DNA from: Lineus longissimus
Lineage: Eukaryota; Nemertea; Pilidiophora; Heteronemertea; Lineidae
DNA: 60,000 nt
Assembly: GCF_910592395.1 (NCBI RefSeq)
Contig: NC_088326.1
Location: forward strand, 3,293,001 to 3,353,000
Reading direction: 5' to 3'
Below, in pieces: positions 1 to 10,808 of this stretch. Numbering within the stretch: the first letter of the stretch is position 1; the number at the start of each line of letters is the position of its first letter. Made by a program: the position numbers and the translations under genes. The notes beneath the pieces are model-generated. The model had not been told where the DNA came from, did no database searches, and saw only the letters and a program-made list of their open reading frames with translations.

Positions 1-1091
1 GCACCTTCCCAACCTTTACGTTGACCGACACTAACTGTCCATACAATCCTTCCACGACCAACTCAAACTACCAGACTGTAAGTATATGTTTAAGTGGTCT
101 TTCCATTAACCATTTTCCTCAAGCAAGAATTTGAGACTTCCGATCTCGGAAAGCCTAATTTTTGAGGATTTCGAATCTTCGCCTTGATCGGAAGAAGCGT
201 CCTGTGGGGACTGAGAAAGTGCTACACTGAAGATCAGCTTTATAGTAAGGCTAAGATAAAAATAATTTCATAAACTGGTTTGGGAATCTTTCCTTTTGGT
301 GTCTGGTGCTTCTCTCAATCATAACGAATTCATTTTTTCAGACTTGCTACGCTTCGCTGATGAGCTACGTCCAGACTTACTCCATCGCAATAATAGCTGT
401 AACATCATCCGTGGCCGTCCTGCAACTAATCGTCATCATAGCTGCATGTTGCCTCTGTCGGGCCATTGGAGGGGACTCAGATACACGCGCCTAATTCTAA
501 CAGAGAAGCTTCCGCATCTAACAGTGAACTCATAACTGCATTCACCAATTTCCGAAATCAAAATCACCCGTCGGGAACTAATCCCAGATACTGCCTTCTG
601 ATTGGCTCGGGTTTCTTGAACTTTCCGGTCACTTTCTGGGTTCTGGGGTATATGTTAAACCTTCGTTCTCTCCATCAAAAACACGGAAAAACTCGGTTGT
701 TTTCGCGAACTTCATTAACAACATAACTACTGAGGCTTGATTCTACTGCAGCAGTTTACCATCGAAACCTGAGAGTTTCTGCCGTTAATTTGAACCAGAA
801 ATTTGCTGCTCACACGTTTCTGAACTGCTGCAGCGGAATCGGGCCTTTACACTCCTGGAAAAAGTCTTGCAAACACATCAACCAACATTCAACCTATATT
901 TTCGGTTGTTTCCAAATTAGTGATTAAAAGCCGTCCATTTTCAGTCCTGCATGACGTCACTGATGAGTTTTGTGCAGACTTACTCCGTCGTCATTATCGC
1001 TGTGGCATCAACCGTGGCGTTCATACAGCTTCTTGTAATTATTGCCGCCTGCTGCTTCTGCCGGGCCATCGGCACTGAATCCGATAAATAG
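1..1091 (+). CDS. Tetraspanin, 3' exons only (copy A; gene starts upstream of window)
   Basis: Terminal part of a tetraspanin, a four-pass membrane scaffold protein of the cell surface. Exons seen: the end of the large extracellular loop exon (1-77, donor gtaagt), terminal exon 6a (342-494, after a cag acceptor) and terminal exon 6b (945-1091). Exons 6a and 6b each code for a Cys of the loop, the fourth membrane helix and a short Cys-rich tail, then stop, so they are alternatives. Two AATAAA signals follow 6b (1224 and 1265). Relative to copy B, about 0.25 kb is missing after exon 6a, including the AATAAA that follows 6a there. The 5' part lies outside the window. Confidence 0.9.
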
Positions 1092-1960
1092 GAAGTTAAT
1101 AGAGAGGTTGCGCTTTCAAAACGTATACGTAAAGAAAACGTGAATACAGATGTTGCTCCAATGCAAATCTTTTGATTTTAACGAACGGCATAGGCCTTCA
1201 CGAACCCGTCACATGGACTATATAATAAATAGGTAACGAGAATTGATGTACATGTAATAGCTTTAATAAATTGTTTTAGGTTGTAAATATTCATACATGG
1301 TTGGTAATTAAAAACTTGGAAAATCAAATTGACTCGTTGTGTTATCATTCTTCCTTTAAAGTGGTCCTCCATGTTTCACCAATAGTAGCAGCGCCATTCA
1401 CAGGACTAATATTTGGTCATCCGGAGCTTCAGTGCCTTTAAATCAGTAATACCTCGCTCTCGGCGAGGGGAGGAGCATGCATTTGACCCGGGCATTCGAT
1501 GATGATTTTGGGTGAGATTTTAAGAAAAAATGACTATCCTGACCAACTTGGTCCAAAACCCTCCAAAGTATAGTCGTCAGAATTCCTAATTGAATCAAAT
1601 ATTTATTTATCTATTTGAAAGACTCTGATTTTATCGAAGTTGGAGATCTATCTTTTTGCTACCCGATTTAAACGCTTTCATCACCATCACAACACAATAT
1701 GATATCATGTTAAAAATTGAAATAAAATCAATAAATCAATAGTTCACAATACCGACCAACCTCATAAATGATTTTTTAAGTCAGTTTCCAACAATTGGTG
1801 CAGAGGTTATCGACATTTCAAGTCGCGGCGGCAGGTTAAAGACGTGCTATACAGCTCAAAGCAAAGTAATGGCTTGTGCGAAAGAACCTTTTGCAACTGT
1901 TTGGCTTGTGGCATCCTTTATCAGCAAAGCGCAGTCCACCAGCCCAAATCTAGTTCGGGC
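1092..1960. other. Tetraspanin 3' flank, AT-rich, no gene seen
   Basis: Two AATAAA signals (1224-1229, 1265-1270) lie in the first 200 bases and probably end the exon 6b transcript. The rest is AT-rich with no convincing coding sequence. Equivalent stretches are about 24874-25742 and 45268-46138. Confidence 0.6.
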
Positions 1961-2040
1961 CGTCGGAGTGGCGTAGTGGAGCATCAGCGCCGCCTGTCAC
2001 CACTGAGGTTCCGGTTCGATTCCCGGCCGGTCTTGGTACA
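1961..2040 (+). repeat. tRNA-derived SINE head (copy 1)
   Basis: An A-box-like TGGCGTAGTGG (1969-1979) and a B-box GGTTCGATTCC (2013-2023) are spaced as in a Pol III internal promoter. The segment does not fold into a convincing cloverleaf with a normal anticodon arm, so it is called a SINE head and not a working tRNA. It lies between the tetraspanin and orphan gene A in every unit. Confidence 0.6.
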
Positions 2041-3297
2041 CTCACGTGTTAGAGAGGGCGGCCACTCACTTCGATAGAGTAGGTTTTCACCGGTTTACAT
2101 GTGAATTACAATCGCCCGATATTGTTTATAGACCTAATAATCACCACCGTTTGATGTCTGTGATATTGGTGAGAATAGAATGCACAACTTTTAGCAACGA
2201 AACCCATCCGGACACAGCCATGATCTTTTTCGTGAGCCTTTGTGTTTCGTTTTGGGCGTCAAATGGTCTCTAAATTGCGTCTGCGGGCATATGGATAGCC
2301 TCTTACTACAAGCGACGCCAAGTCATCCCTAGTCCAGTGATGAAGCAGAGTTCGTTCCCGTGATGATGTGTAGTCCAGTCGATGAATTGTGAATAATTGT
2401 GTACAGTCCTCTGGCTGATAAGTTCTGTTTGGTTCAGCCGACGAATTGTGTACAGTCAAGCCGGTGTATTATGCGGTATGAAACTTGGCGGATGGTTGTC
2501 TAGTCCACCGAAGCTGACGAAATGAGCTGACATGATTTACATCAGCTCGCACCCTCGAAACACGGCGGACAATCCAGCCGTAATTCAATTTAGTCTACTG
2601 GGCAGACGGAAGCCTCGGCCCTGTAATATATTTACTATGTAAAGCCATTGAGTGGAGTTTTTTTCAGGATATTGAAGTTAAGTTTCTTAATCATACAAAC
2701 ATACGATTCTGAGATATTCCGAGCAAATTTTCAAAATGACCAAGCAAATTCGACGGGCCTACTACGAGAAGCTGATTGACAACAGAGCTTTGCATCATCC
2801 AGATCTGTCCAGCTCGCTGGAGGTATCACTTCTTGGTTGTGCAACCGTTTGCCTTTTGCATGCAGTTTGTACCACGTTTGATACTTGTGACAAAGGCAAT
2901 GGTATTACGTGCCAGGGGAGTCGCAGAGAGGGCACCTGTATGGAGAAGGAGGAGGCTTTTTTCAAGCCAAGGTGCAGGCTATTTCAAAGAAAGGTAATGA
3001 TATATTCTAAAACACCTTGGCCACAATGTTTGGCTTTTATAATGGATGATGTGTTAGCCTCGTTTTCACAACAAATGTTTTGGTGTGACACTCACTACCT
3101 CTTGAGAGGGGATAAAATGTGTCGAAAACAGATTATCGGTGAATAATTCCTAAACTATATATCGGTTGAAACGTTTTAGAATAGACATTAGTACCTCGCT
3201 CATTGTCGGTATTGGGTGTCTCGCCAAACACAGCTTGGGGGTAGCTGTCCTTTCTCGCTAAATCTCGGCTGCCGCCTCGGTTAAGGCCAACATCTAA

Positions 3298-4038
3298 AGC
3301 TAAGCGCACACGGGCGACAAAAAAATGACAGCGAAACTGAAAACATTTGTTTTCAGTTGTTTTCGAAATGTTTTGCGACTTTGTCGCGTTTGTTTCAATC
3401 ACTCGCACACGGGAGACAAAATGACACGGTAACGTCACAGGTCACGTCATAAACAAGGGGTAACCATGGTTGCGCCATACGTCACACACCCGGTCACACC
3501 CGCGTATTCCAAGATGGCGGCCGATCTCTAGGGTCTTTGCTATTTCAGTAATTGCGGCATACCGCCTGTTCTTATCGCTGTAGAGCGGCGAGGTCACCTC
3601 GAACAGGGCAGGCCTTTCCTGCCACAGCTCGACCAACCTGCCCTCGAGCTCAGTCGTCCGTATTAATTCATGCAATTCCGATTCTTCATCCACAATCAAC
3701 CCCGTTTCGTTTAAAATTGGCGCTGCCATTTTGACCTGGCTTGGTTGGTATCACATGACGCTGAACGTCATCGTGATTGGCTAATGATGATGATGACGCA
3801 AAAAATGTTTTACATTTCGTTGCAGTCACCCGCAAACGGGCGACGTTTTGACGAAAAACATTTTGACTAGGTCAAAAATATATTGCATGTTTAATATTCG
3901 AAAACTGTTTCAAAAACAAATGTTTTCGAAAAACATTTGTTTTTGTCGCCCGCAGACGGGCAACAAATTGTGAAAAAATATTTGAAAACAAATGTTTTCA
4001 GGTTTTTTTGTCATTTTGTTGCCCGTGTGCGCTTAGCT
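3298..4038 (-). mobile_element. Harbinger-like DNA transposon carrying a MADF ORF (copy 1)
   Basis: Terminal inverted repeats AGCTAAGCGCACACGGGC at both ends (the right one with small changes) are flanked by the direct repeat TAA (3295-3297 and 4039-4041). A 3-bp TWA duplication is typical of PIF/Harbinger elements. Internally there are several more copies, in both orientations, of a CCCGCACACGGGCGACAAA-like motif and long runs built from aaaacatttgttttc, which look like subterminal binding sites. It is 741 bp long, so it lacks a transposase gene and is non-autonomous. It carries the ORF listed at 3442-3729. Confidence 0.75.
3442..3729 (-). CDS. MADF (Myb/SANT-like) domain ORF inside the Harbinger-like element (copy 1)
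   Basis: 95 codons from an ATG at 3729. Residues about 18-55 fit the start of a MADF domain: an acidic helix, [19 protein letters not shown], then a basic stretch and [14 protein letters not shown]/Harbinger transposons encode a Myb/SANT-like DNA-binding protein next to the transposase, so a relic of that second gene is the likely identity. The frame after residue 70 runs into element-end sequence; a gt donor there (CCGGgtgtgtgac) suggests this was a first exon. Identity to copy 2 is nearly complete. A domesticated host gene is the alternative. Confidence 0.6.
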   Translation of the reverse strand: MAAPILNETGLIVDEESELHELIRTTELEGRLVELWQERPALFEVTSPLYSDKNRRYAAITEIAKTLEIGRHLGIRGCDRVCDVWRNHGYPLFMT

Positions 4039-4050
4039 TAAACCCCATAC

Positions 4051-6080
4051 CCAAACTGTCCCTTCAAATCACGTGCACGGAGCTATATAAATACGATTGC
4101 CGTGTGCTTGCGCACTTCCGACTTCAAAAGAATCGAATCTTAATTTAAATTCGCCATTTGCTGACATCATTGGCGCCAAAGACTATTTCTTTTGACCCTG
4201 TTGACCTCGCTTCTAAAAGCTTTTTTGAGAAAGCCATTTAAACATCAACTACGAACATTATCTATAATATCACCGAGCTATATACATTGTAAATGCGATA
4301 TATCAAGAAATAACTGTCGCATTATCGAATTATACGGTTAGCTTGGAACTATTTGTACCCAATTACCCTTCCGCCAGCGTAACCTCGTCACAATCATAGC
4401 GCATCTTTAATATGCCGACGGTTGACCAACGAAAATCCCGGTCTACCATTAAAGCCGTGATGGCCTCGGCGGTTAGACGGTTGTACTGTGGAATGGATGG
4501 TCACGAGATCGAACCCCGGCGAATCTAATTTTTCGAGTTTTTTTGAAAAATGTTCTCGTTATTATTCATTCATGTACGTTTATCAGGCGCGGATCCAAGC
4601 AGGTGCACCAGACGCACGGCTCCTAATTGATGTAAACGTTTTTAATTTACCACTCATGAAATTTTGGAACACACCTGTCCAGGAATGTTGATAAGAAATG
4701 CAGAGCACGCTCCCTCTTCTTCCAGTTCCTAGATTCGCCGGCCCTCTTATACCACCACCTTATACCATTATGAATATTTTCACGAAGAAAACCCCTTCAC
4801 CCGAACTTTTCAAGCTGAAGTACACACTGATTTAGGTGTTCGAGCACTCCAGAGAATGGTTTGACATGTCGGCGCTAAATTCATTATCAGTGATGAGCAT
4901 TTAGTTTGTAACTACAGTGATGAGCTGCAGGCGGATAGATTCAAATTACATATCATCTTCCTGGTCACCTAAATCCCCACCCAAACTGTCCCTTCAAATC
5001 ACGTGCACGGAGCTATATAAATACGATTGCCGTGTGCTTGCGCACTTCCGACTCCAAAAGAATCGAATCTTAATTCAAATTCGCCATTGCTGACATCATT
5101 GGCGCCAAAGACTATTTCTTTTGACCCTGTTGACCTCGCTTCTAAAAGCTTTTTTGAGAAAGCCATTTAAACATTAAAAATCAACTACGAACATTATCTA
5201 TAATATCACCGAGCTTTATAAATGCGATATATCAAGAAATAACTGTCGCATTATCGAATTATACGGTTAGCTTGGAACTATTTGTACCCAATTACCCTTC
5301 CGCCAGCGTAACCTCGTCACAATCATCGCGCTTCTTCAATATGCCGACGACTTGACCAACGAAAATCCCGGTATACCATTAAAGCCTTGATGGCCTCGGC
5401 GGTTAGACGGTTGTACTGTGGAATGGGTGGTCACGAGTTCGAACTCCGGCGAATCTAATTTTTCGAGTTTTTTTGAAAAATGTTCTCGTTATTATTCATT
5501 CATGTACGTTTATCAGGCGCGGATCCAAGCAGGTGCACCAGACGCACGGCTCCTAATTTGTGTAAACGTTTTTAATTTACCACTCATGAAATTTTGGAAC
5601 ACACCTGTCCAGGAATGTTGATAAGAAATGCAGAGCACGCTCCCTCTTCTTCCAGTTCCTAGATTCGCCGGCCCTCTTATACCACCACCTTATACCATTA
5701 TGAATATTATCACGAAGAAAACCCCTTCACCCGAACTTTTCAAGCTGAAGTACACACTGATTTAGGTGTTCGAGCACTCCAGAGAATGGTTTGACATGTC
5801 GGCGCTAAATTCATTATCAGTGATGAGCATTTAGTTTGTAACTACAGTGATGAGCTGCAGGCGGATAGATTCAAATTACATATCATCTTCCTGGTCACCT
5901 AAATCCCACACCCAAACTGTCCCTTCAAATCACGTGCACGGAGCTATACAAATACGATTGCCGTGTGCTTGCGCACTTCCGACTACAAAAGAATCGAATC
6001 TTGATTCAAATTCGCCATTGCTGACATCATTGGCGCCAAAGACTATTTCTTTTGACCCTGTTGGCTGTATAGCTAAATAG
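4051..6080 (+). repeat. 930-bp tandem repeat, 2.2 copies (copy 1)
   Basis: The start motif CCAAACTGTCCCTTCAAATC recurs at 4051, 4981 and 5912, giving a period of about 930 bp; the third copy is cut off at about 6075. Each full repeat has, in order: CACGTG and a TATATAAATA box (4084-4093), an ATTGGCGCCAAAGAC palindrome block, a tRNA-like stretch with B-box GATCGAACC (about 4445-4530), and a tail. It looks like a composite SINE-bearing element amplified in tandem. The array directly abuts the Harbinger-like element. Confidence 0.85.
4084..4093 (+). promoter_or_regulatory. TATA-like box in the 930-bp repeat
   Basis: TATATAAATA lies just after a CACGTG E-box. Both are kept in the second repeat (box at about 5014); the third has TATACAAATA. 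It may be the promoter of the parent element; no host gene follows closely. Confidence 0.3.
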
Positions 6081-6679
6081 TCAAAATTAGCAAAGATATA
6101 CACATGTCACTATGCTACGAGTATTAGGTCAGCAGGCGTTCGTCTATTACGCGATCACGACTACTTCAAATACGCTGAGCAGAGAAACGAAAGTTTGATA
6201 CCTAACTAAATTCTGAAAGATCAATATTTTGGTTTTGCTAATGTGCCTTCACTAATATGTTCTTTCGTTTTCATCTCAAGAAATATCAACCTGAAAGTGA
6301 TCTTGATTTTATCGATAGATACCTTTTACACTAATTGATAATCTAATGTAAGAGTTTTTTTAATATATTTGTCATAACAATTTTACAATACCCAAAATAT
6401 GAGTCATACCAGCAGACCACAGGCCTAGACGACATATAGGCCCCTACTACAAATCAGATACTTGGTCCTGGTCAATTGGACAGACTACCACTCGGAAGAG
6501 ATTGTCCCCATGTTTATTAGAAATTTCTTTGGACCGACTGACTGATGAGACTGTCCATATGATTTCTGGAGATGTCTCTTGGACAAATTTCTCTTCGAGT
6601 AATTTCTAATTGAGGAGCCAGCACAATTAAATACTCTGGACATTGGCATGTGGGATGTTATCATCAGTATCTTTGTCAC
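6081..6679. other. No gene seen
   Basis: AT-rich DNA after the tandem repeats with no recognisable coding sequence. The equivalent stretch in copy 2 is about 29847-30445. Confidence 0.5.
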
Positions 6680-6805
6680 AATTCTGTATCCACTTTCATC
6701 TCGGTTGTGTTGGCATTTGTTTCAGGTCTCGCACATTCCCAGAAACCCAATGTTCTGTTGATTGTTGTGGATGATTTGAGACCAGCTATTGGCTGCTACG
6801 GCTAA
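6680..6805 (+). pseudogene. Iduronate-2-sulfatase-like relic, N-terminal piece (copy 1)
   Basis: One frame reads a hydrophobic [18 protein letters not shown] stretch like a signal peptide, then [20 protein letters not shown] and a stop at 6803. NVLLI(I/V)VDDLRP.(L/I)GCYG is the N-terminal calcium-binding motif of iduronate-2-sulfatases, lysosomal enzymes of glycosaminoglycan breakdown. The frame ends exactly where the next residues (usually Asp-Lys) should follow, there is no start ATG in frame nearby, and no further sulfatase motif, including the Cys-x-Pro-Ser-Arg site, was seen downstream. It is therefore a captured and decayed first exon. The hydrophobic lead could instead be intron read-through, because a tttcag acceptor precedes GTCTCGC. 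Confidence 0.7.
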
Positions 6806-7533
6806 AAATCAAACGAGGACTGACAACGAATTTGAGGGTTGGTCTTGCTCTTCGATCTTGTCACGTCACATCCTTGTCCCTTGCTCTGCCACAATCATGT
6901 AAAATGCCTAAATACTGTATTGAATTGAATTCTATTTTCTGTCTTCAGAAAATCTAGGAAGAAGTCGCCACCCTCTGATGATCTCATCCAAGTTTACCAA
7001 AGACTCCAAAGCAGTGCAGGAGAGGAATGGTGGCCTGTTCGAACAGGCATGGACTGAATCGCCAGCTCTCATCTCCCTAGTCACTCCGATGGCCACGTGT
7101 CACTCCTCGATCATCAGCGATTTCAATAAATGATGCGTTGATGTGGACAAAAAGTGAATCCTTTCTCGCCTTTGAACTCTGGTGTTCGTCGTATCAATCC
7201 ATTTTGATTGTCGAGCAACTTGTGGGCACACCTCAACTTGTTAGTGGGAAGTAATTTGCAATAGAGTGACTTACTTTTATTGCTATATTTTATTGTATTT
7301 TTTCACTTCACATCATTGTTATTTTGAAAAAGCCTGCCAAAATTCTGTTGACTGTTGGTTGTCGACAAGAGTCTATGTTTCATGAATAACAAGGCTGTGT
7401 TCTGTACATTGTATTCCGTCTTTAGTCTCCTGTCTTTGCATCTGTTTTCATTATTTTGTTACCTTAAAAGAGGGCAACGTTAAGTCGGTGAATTGGTTTG
7501 GATGGAGATGACCCTTACGAAAAAAATCTCAGA
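6806..7533. other. No gene seen downstream of sulfatase relic
   Basis: No continuation of the sulfatase was found in either strand. A cttcag acceptor-like site near 6949 is followed by a short open stretch with no recognised motif. The copy 2 equivalent is 30572-31299. Confidence 0.4.
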
Positions 7534-7714
7534 TTCACCATGGTAAAATCGGAGTTGACCATGCTCACCATGGTGAATGCAGCGTTCACCATGGTGAATT
7601 CAAAGTTTACCATGCTCACCATGGTGAATGTAGAATTTACCCTGCTCACCATGGTAAAATATTTCACCGTCCCAATTCACTATGGTGAAGTGCTGTCAGT
7701 TTGCCATGGTGAAA
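7534..7714 (+). repeat. Cluster of TTCACCATGGTGAA palindromes (copy 1)
   Basis: About ten CCATGG-centred palindromes or half-sites, of the type (T)TCACCATGGTGAA, TTGACCATG or TTTACCATG, sit within 180 bp at spacings of about 15-25 bp. Perfect forms occur near 7590 and several single-base variants nearby. The dyads could extrude as cruciforms or bind a symmetric protein. An open frame across them is a by-product of the repeat. Confidence 0.75.
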
Positions 7715-7960
7715 TTGAGACACATTTTTTTATCCTTCGGGTAGGCCCCCTACACCAACACCTAACACTTTCTCAACCCCAATACTTGACCTGACCCAAT
7801 GTATGTCTGCCCTTATCAGCCCAGGAACTCCCCAACCCAAGCAAAATCATGAAGCCCATCGCACTATTGTCCGTCTTTTGTCATGGTACAGGCAACGGCA
7901 ATTGCAATTGGTGAAATCCCAATATCTTTCTGTCTGCATGGTCTGTGGGATGTCGAAACA

Positions 7961-8340
7961 ATCAACCTCTGCCAGCTGCTTATCTATTCAGATTGTGAAG
8001 GCCTTGACACAACATAAAAACTCTGAAACAACTACCCTCTGCCAGCTGGTTATCTGGTCAGGTTGGGACGACCTTGACACAGCCTAAAAATTACACCAAG
8101 GTGACCGCTAAAGAACTTTGGACACGACAGGACAGCCTACGTAACAACCAACCTCTTCCAGCTGGTTATCTGGTCAGGTTGGGAAGACATTGACACAAAC
8201 TTCAAAGGGTCCTTTAGCTGTACAAGACAACATTACACTGTGATACAAGACGACTGATTTGGTTGTACCGTGGTAATCATCTCACAAGGACGGACAATGG
8301 AACAACCAACGTCTGCCAGCTGGTTATCTGATCAGGCTTC
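7961..8340 (+). repeat. Four diverged repeats with CTGCCAGCTGGTTATCTGG (copy 1)
   Basis: The motif (CT)CTGCCAGCTGGTTATCTGGT followed by CAGGTTGGGACGACCTTGACAC recurs at about 7967, 8038, 8155 and 8311, with irregular spacing of 70-155 bp and growing divergence. The copy 2 equivalent is 31727-32106. No function is inferred; the CAGCTG core is a dyad. Confidence 0.65.
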
Positions 8341-9442
8341 AATCTCTTCATCTATCTTGGCCCTCGACGATGGCACCTTTGGTCCTTCCTTTTCCAGCAA
8401 GTGTCTGAAACAGTGAAAACAAAAACACAGTGGAAATCATTGACGGCGTTGTAGGTTAGACACTGCTGCTCAAATGATATGAAATATTCTCCTCACAATC
8501 CAAAGAAGAAAACTTAGGGGGCTTTTTCGTTATGCATTTCTTTGCAGTGAATTAACGAGTAAACATTGTCATTGTGAGAGCGAGCCCTCACCATATTCAG
8601 GCTTCGCCCTCAACGGGGCCCCTTCTATCCAGCTGTGCTGGATCCACTCTCTTATTTGATGGTGACCTACCATGTGGTCCAGCCACCAGTCAGACAAGGA
8701 TCCCCTTTTGCGAGTTGTTGCTACTTCTGGCTGTACCGAGGCTACTTTTTGCTGGGTCACTGGATGTACCAAGTCATGCCCGCTGAAACGACGAGTGATC
8801 ATATCAACATTGTTGTGGTGATACTCTACACCATCCCTTCGCAATTCCCACAGCCCGTGATCACTGTTCACTAAAAGATTGGAGAAACAAGTCGTCACAA
8901 TTCCGTTGGCGTCATATGCAATTTGAATTGCAGCAGACGTCGCGGTTTAACATAAGTTGTGTACCGGTGCTACCGAATACGCTGCATGACACAAGGGCCT
9001 TAACATCACAGTAGAAAAGAATCATATTGAATTTGGCTAAATCACAGGGCTCAGCCAGGCCTCTGAATCTGATGATCATGATGGGGAGCGGGGGATTGGT
9101 CCAGCAGCCGCTGGCAGCGGACATTTATTGTCTTGACTCTTGCTTAGCGTTGCTACAGCTTAAAGTGCTATAGTACAGTCTAGAAGCAGTGTCATCATTG
9201 GCGAAATGGACCAAAGTTTGTGAGGGGCTGAGTTTCGTCCAAAAATAGATCTGTTTACACACTACGGCAATGGCGTATTGCAGGTACACGTCAACAGGTC
9301 ATTGATTGTCGGACGTCAGTTTGCCAAGAAAACCAAAGGAATCGAAGGATTCATTGAACTCTTACGGTTAGATCGAGAGGGGGTTTGGGGGTCCGACGCA
9401 GGTGCTCGCATGCATTGGTCGTATCCCCGAAACCTTTACAAG
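8341..9442. other. Unique-looking DNA without a recognised gene
   Basis: Between about 8570 and 8900 both strands stay open for 70-110 codons, but none of the translations resembles a known family and no ATG context or splice pattern favours one. The copy 2 equivalent is 32107-33207. Confidence 0.4.
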
Positions 9443-9717
9443 AACAACAAATCTGGTGGCATCGATCCAATGACGGTAAAGGAATTGACGGTGAAGTTAC
9501 AACAAATCTGGTGGCATCGATCCAATGACGGTAAAGGAATTGACGGTGAAGGATCTCGTGGCATATCGGATGCGCATCCGATGACGGTGAAGGAATTGAC
9601 GGTGAAGGAATTGACGGTGAAGGAATTGACGGTGAAGGAATTGACGGTGAAGAAATTGACGGTGAAGGAATTGACGGTGAAGGAATTGACGGTGAAGGAT
9701 GCGCATCTGATGACGGT
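9443..9717 (+). repeat. Minisatellite, 15-bp unit GGAATTGACGGTGAA (copy 1)
   Basis: A 57-bp direct repeat (from about 9446 and 9503) runs into about eight near-perfect 15-bp units between about 9590 and 9700. Because the unit is a multiple of three and lacks stops, all frames stay open and long artefactual ORFs arise on both strands. The copy 2 equivalent (about 33208-33481) differs by one base in the array. Confidence 0.9.
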
Positions 9718-9773
9718 AATATATGCGTATATATGTGTATATATTTTAGTTTTATACTATGTAATTTCAAGCT

Positions 9774-9935
9774 ATAGTGAACTCACTCAGCTGTTTGACA
9801 TGGGGGAGCATCCCCCCCCCCCCAACCCTGTCCTTCCGATACGTTTTAGCCAGTGCATTGGGGGGGGGGGGGTCTCCCAAACCCGGCCCCCTGTCCTTCT
9901 GACATGTTTGGCCAGTGCATTGGGGGTTTGGGAAA
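9774..9935 (-). repeat. GC-run repeat family (GTGAACTCAC...TTTGACATGGGGGAGC), member 1
   Basis: The start block GTGAACTCACTCAGCTGTTTG is followed by alternating runs of C and G (up to 13 long) spaced by GTCCTTCTGACATG and AGCCAGTGCATTGGGG. Related copies lie at 11035-11125, 15398-15590, 17189-17390, 18607-18750, 33538-33700 and 38126-38335, and in reversed form in the 980-bp units at the right end. Confidence 0.7.
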
Positions 9936-10688
9936 CATGTGTAAGGGGGAGTCATTTTGTGTCTCTGGGTCTTGAAACTCACAAAGACAAAATCTTCGAA
10001 ATCTGGATACATAATAATTGATTTATCGCTAACGAAACCGCCTTAGCTGATTTGTGATGCGAGTTGGGTCATAGCAAGATGTATATTGTGGTCCTTTAAA
10101 TCGTCTCAGAAGGACTAATTGAGGGGGGGGGTTAAAAATGCTCCAGCATGATGCATGATGCATGATTCCTGAGCAGAAATCCCCCTAACAGCAACTTAGA
10201 TGTGATATTCCTGATATTTGTGCTTTCAACCAACACCAATAGATGGCAACAGAAGACATTGGAAGGGTCTAACGTTATTTAGCAGAAATCCCCCTACAAG
10301 AAGCCTGACAGCAACTCCGGGAACCAGAGTTAGGCCTGGAAGAATTTCCTAGCCCAGCGTAAAGAGTCGCAGAACCCTTAGAGCAGCTACCCAATGAAGA
10401 GAACTGTTTAGGGAAAATATGTCCCAAATCCCAACGAGTAGTGAGACACCACTTCGGGGAACAAGTGCGATGGTCCAAGATAAACGAGGTCCAGGTTGAA
10501 GTAGGAGTTGGGGTCAGGATTTATTTCAGAAAGGTTTTAAATTTCCCATGGTTTACATTTTGGACATTTTGATATTTTCTGGTAATGATACCTCTTCTAT
10601 GGTATGATATTTAGAAGTATATCAGAAACGAGGTCATTGTAGTTATATCAAAGAAATTTCTCATGTATCTCGATTTGAAAAGTGACAC
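9936..10688. other. No gene seen; pieces of dispersed repeats
   Basis: A 60-bp stretch (TGTGATATTCCTGATATTTG onward, about 10201) is repeated at about 10839, on the other side of the hairpin MITE. The phrase GCAGAAATCCCCCTA occurs twice (about 10173 and 10282). No coding sequence is recognised. The copy 2 equivalent is about 33700-34446. Confidence 0.5.
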
Positions 10689-10808
10689 TGGGTGATATGA
10701 ATAAAGACGAGCAAATGCTTTTTTCTAAAACTCCGCGTACATTTACACTAGGCCTTTCTGTACAAAATTGAAGTAAAAGCATTTGCTAGTCTTTATTCAT
10801 ATCACCCA
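10689..10808. mobile_element. 120-bp hairpin MITE (copy 1)
   Basis: The left arm TGGGTGATATGAATAAAGAC and the right arm GTCTTTATTCATATCACCCA are perfect inverted complements; pairing continues inward for about 35 bp per arm with one mismatch. No clear target duplication is seen at the borders. It is a palindromic, non-coding miniature element of unknown superfamily. Confidence 0.8.

Noticed and set aside
1961-2040. Functional tRNA
   Set aside because: A-box and B-box are present but the anticodon arm and acceptor stem do not pair.
7498-7794. 98-codon frame with repeated TMVN/TMLTMV words
   Set aside because: It is simply the translation of the CCATGG palindrome cluster.
8569-8898. Overlapping open frames on both strands (up to 109 codons)
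   Set aside because: No known family, no splice or start support, and openness on both strands points to base composition.
9278-10021. 247-codon open frame and overlapping minus-strand frames
   Set aside because: They run through the 15-bp minisatellite and a GC-run repeat, and in copy 2 the plus-strand frame is broken by a homopolymer change. Repeat artefact, not a gene.
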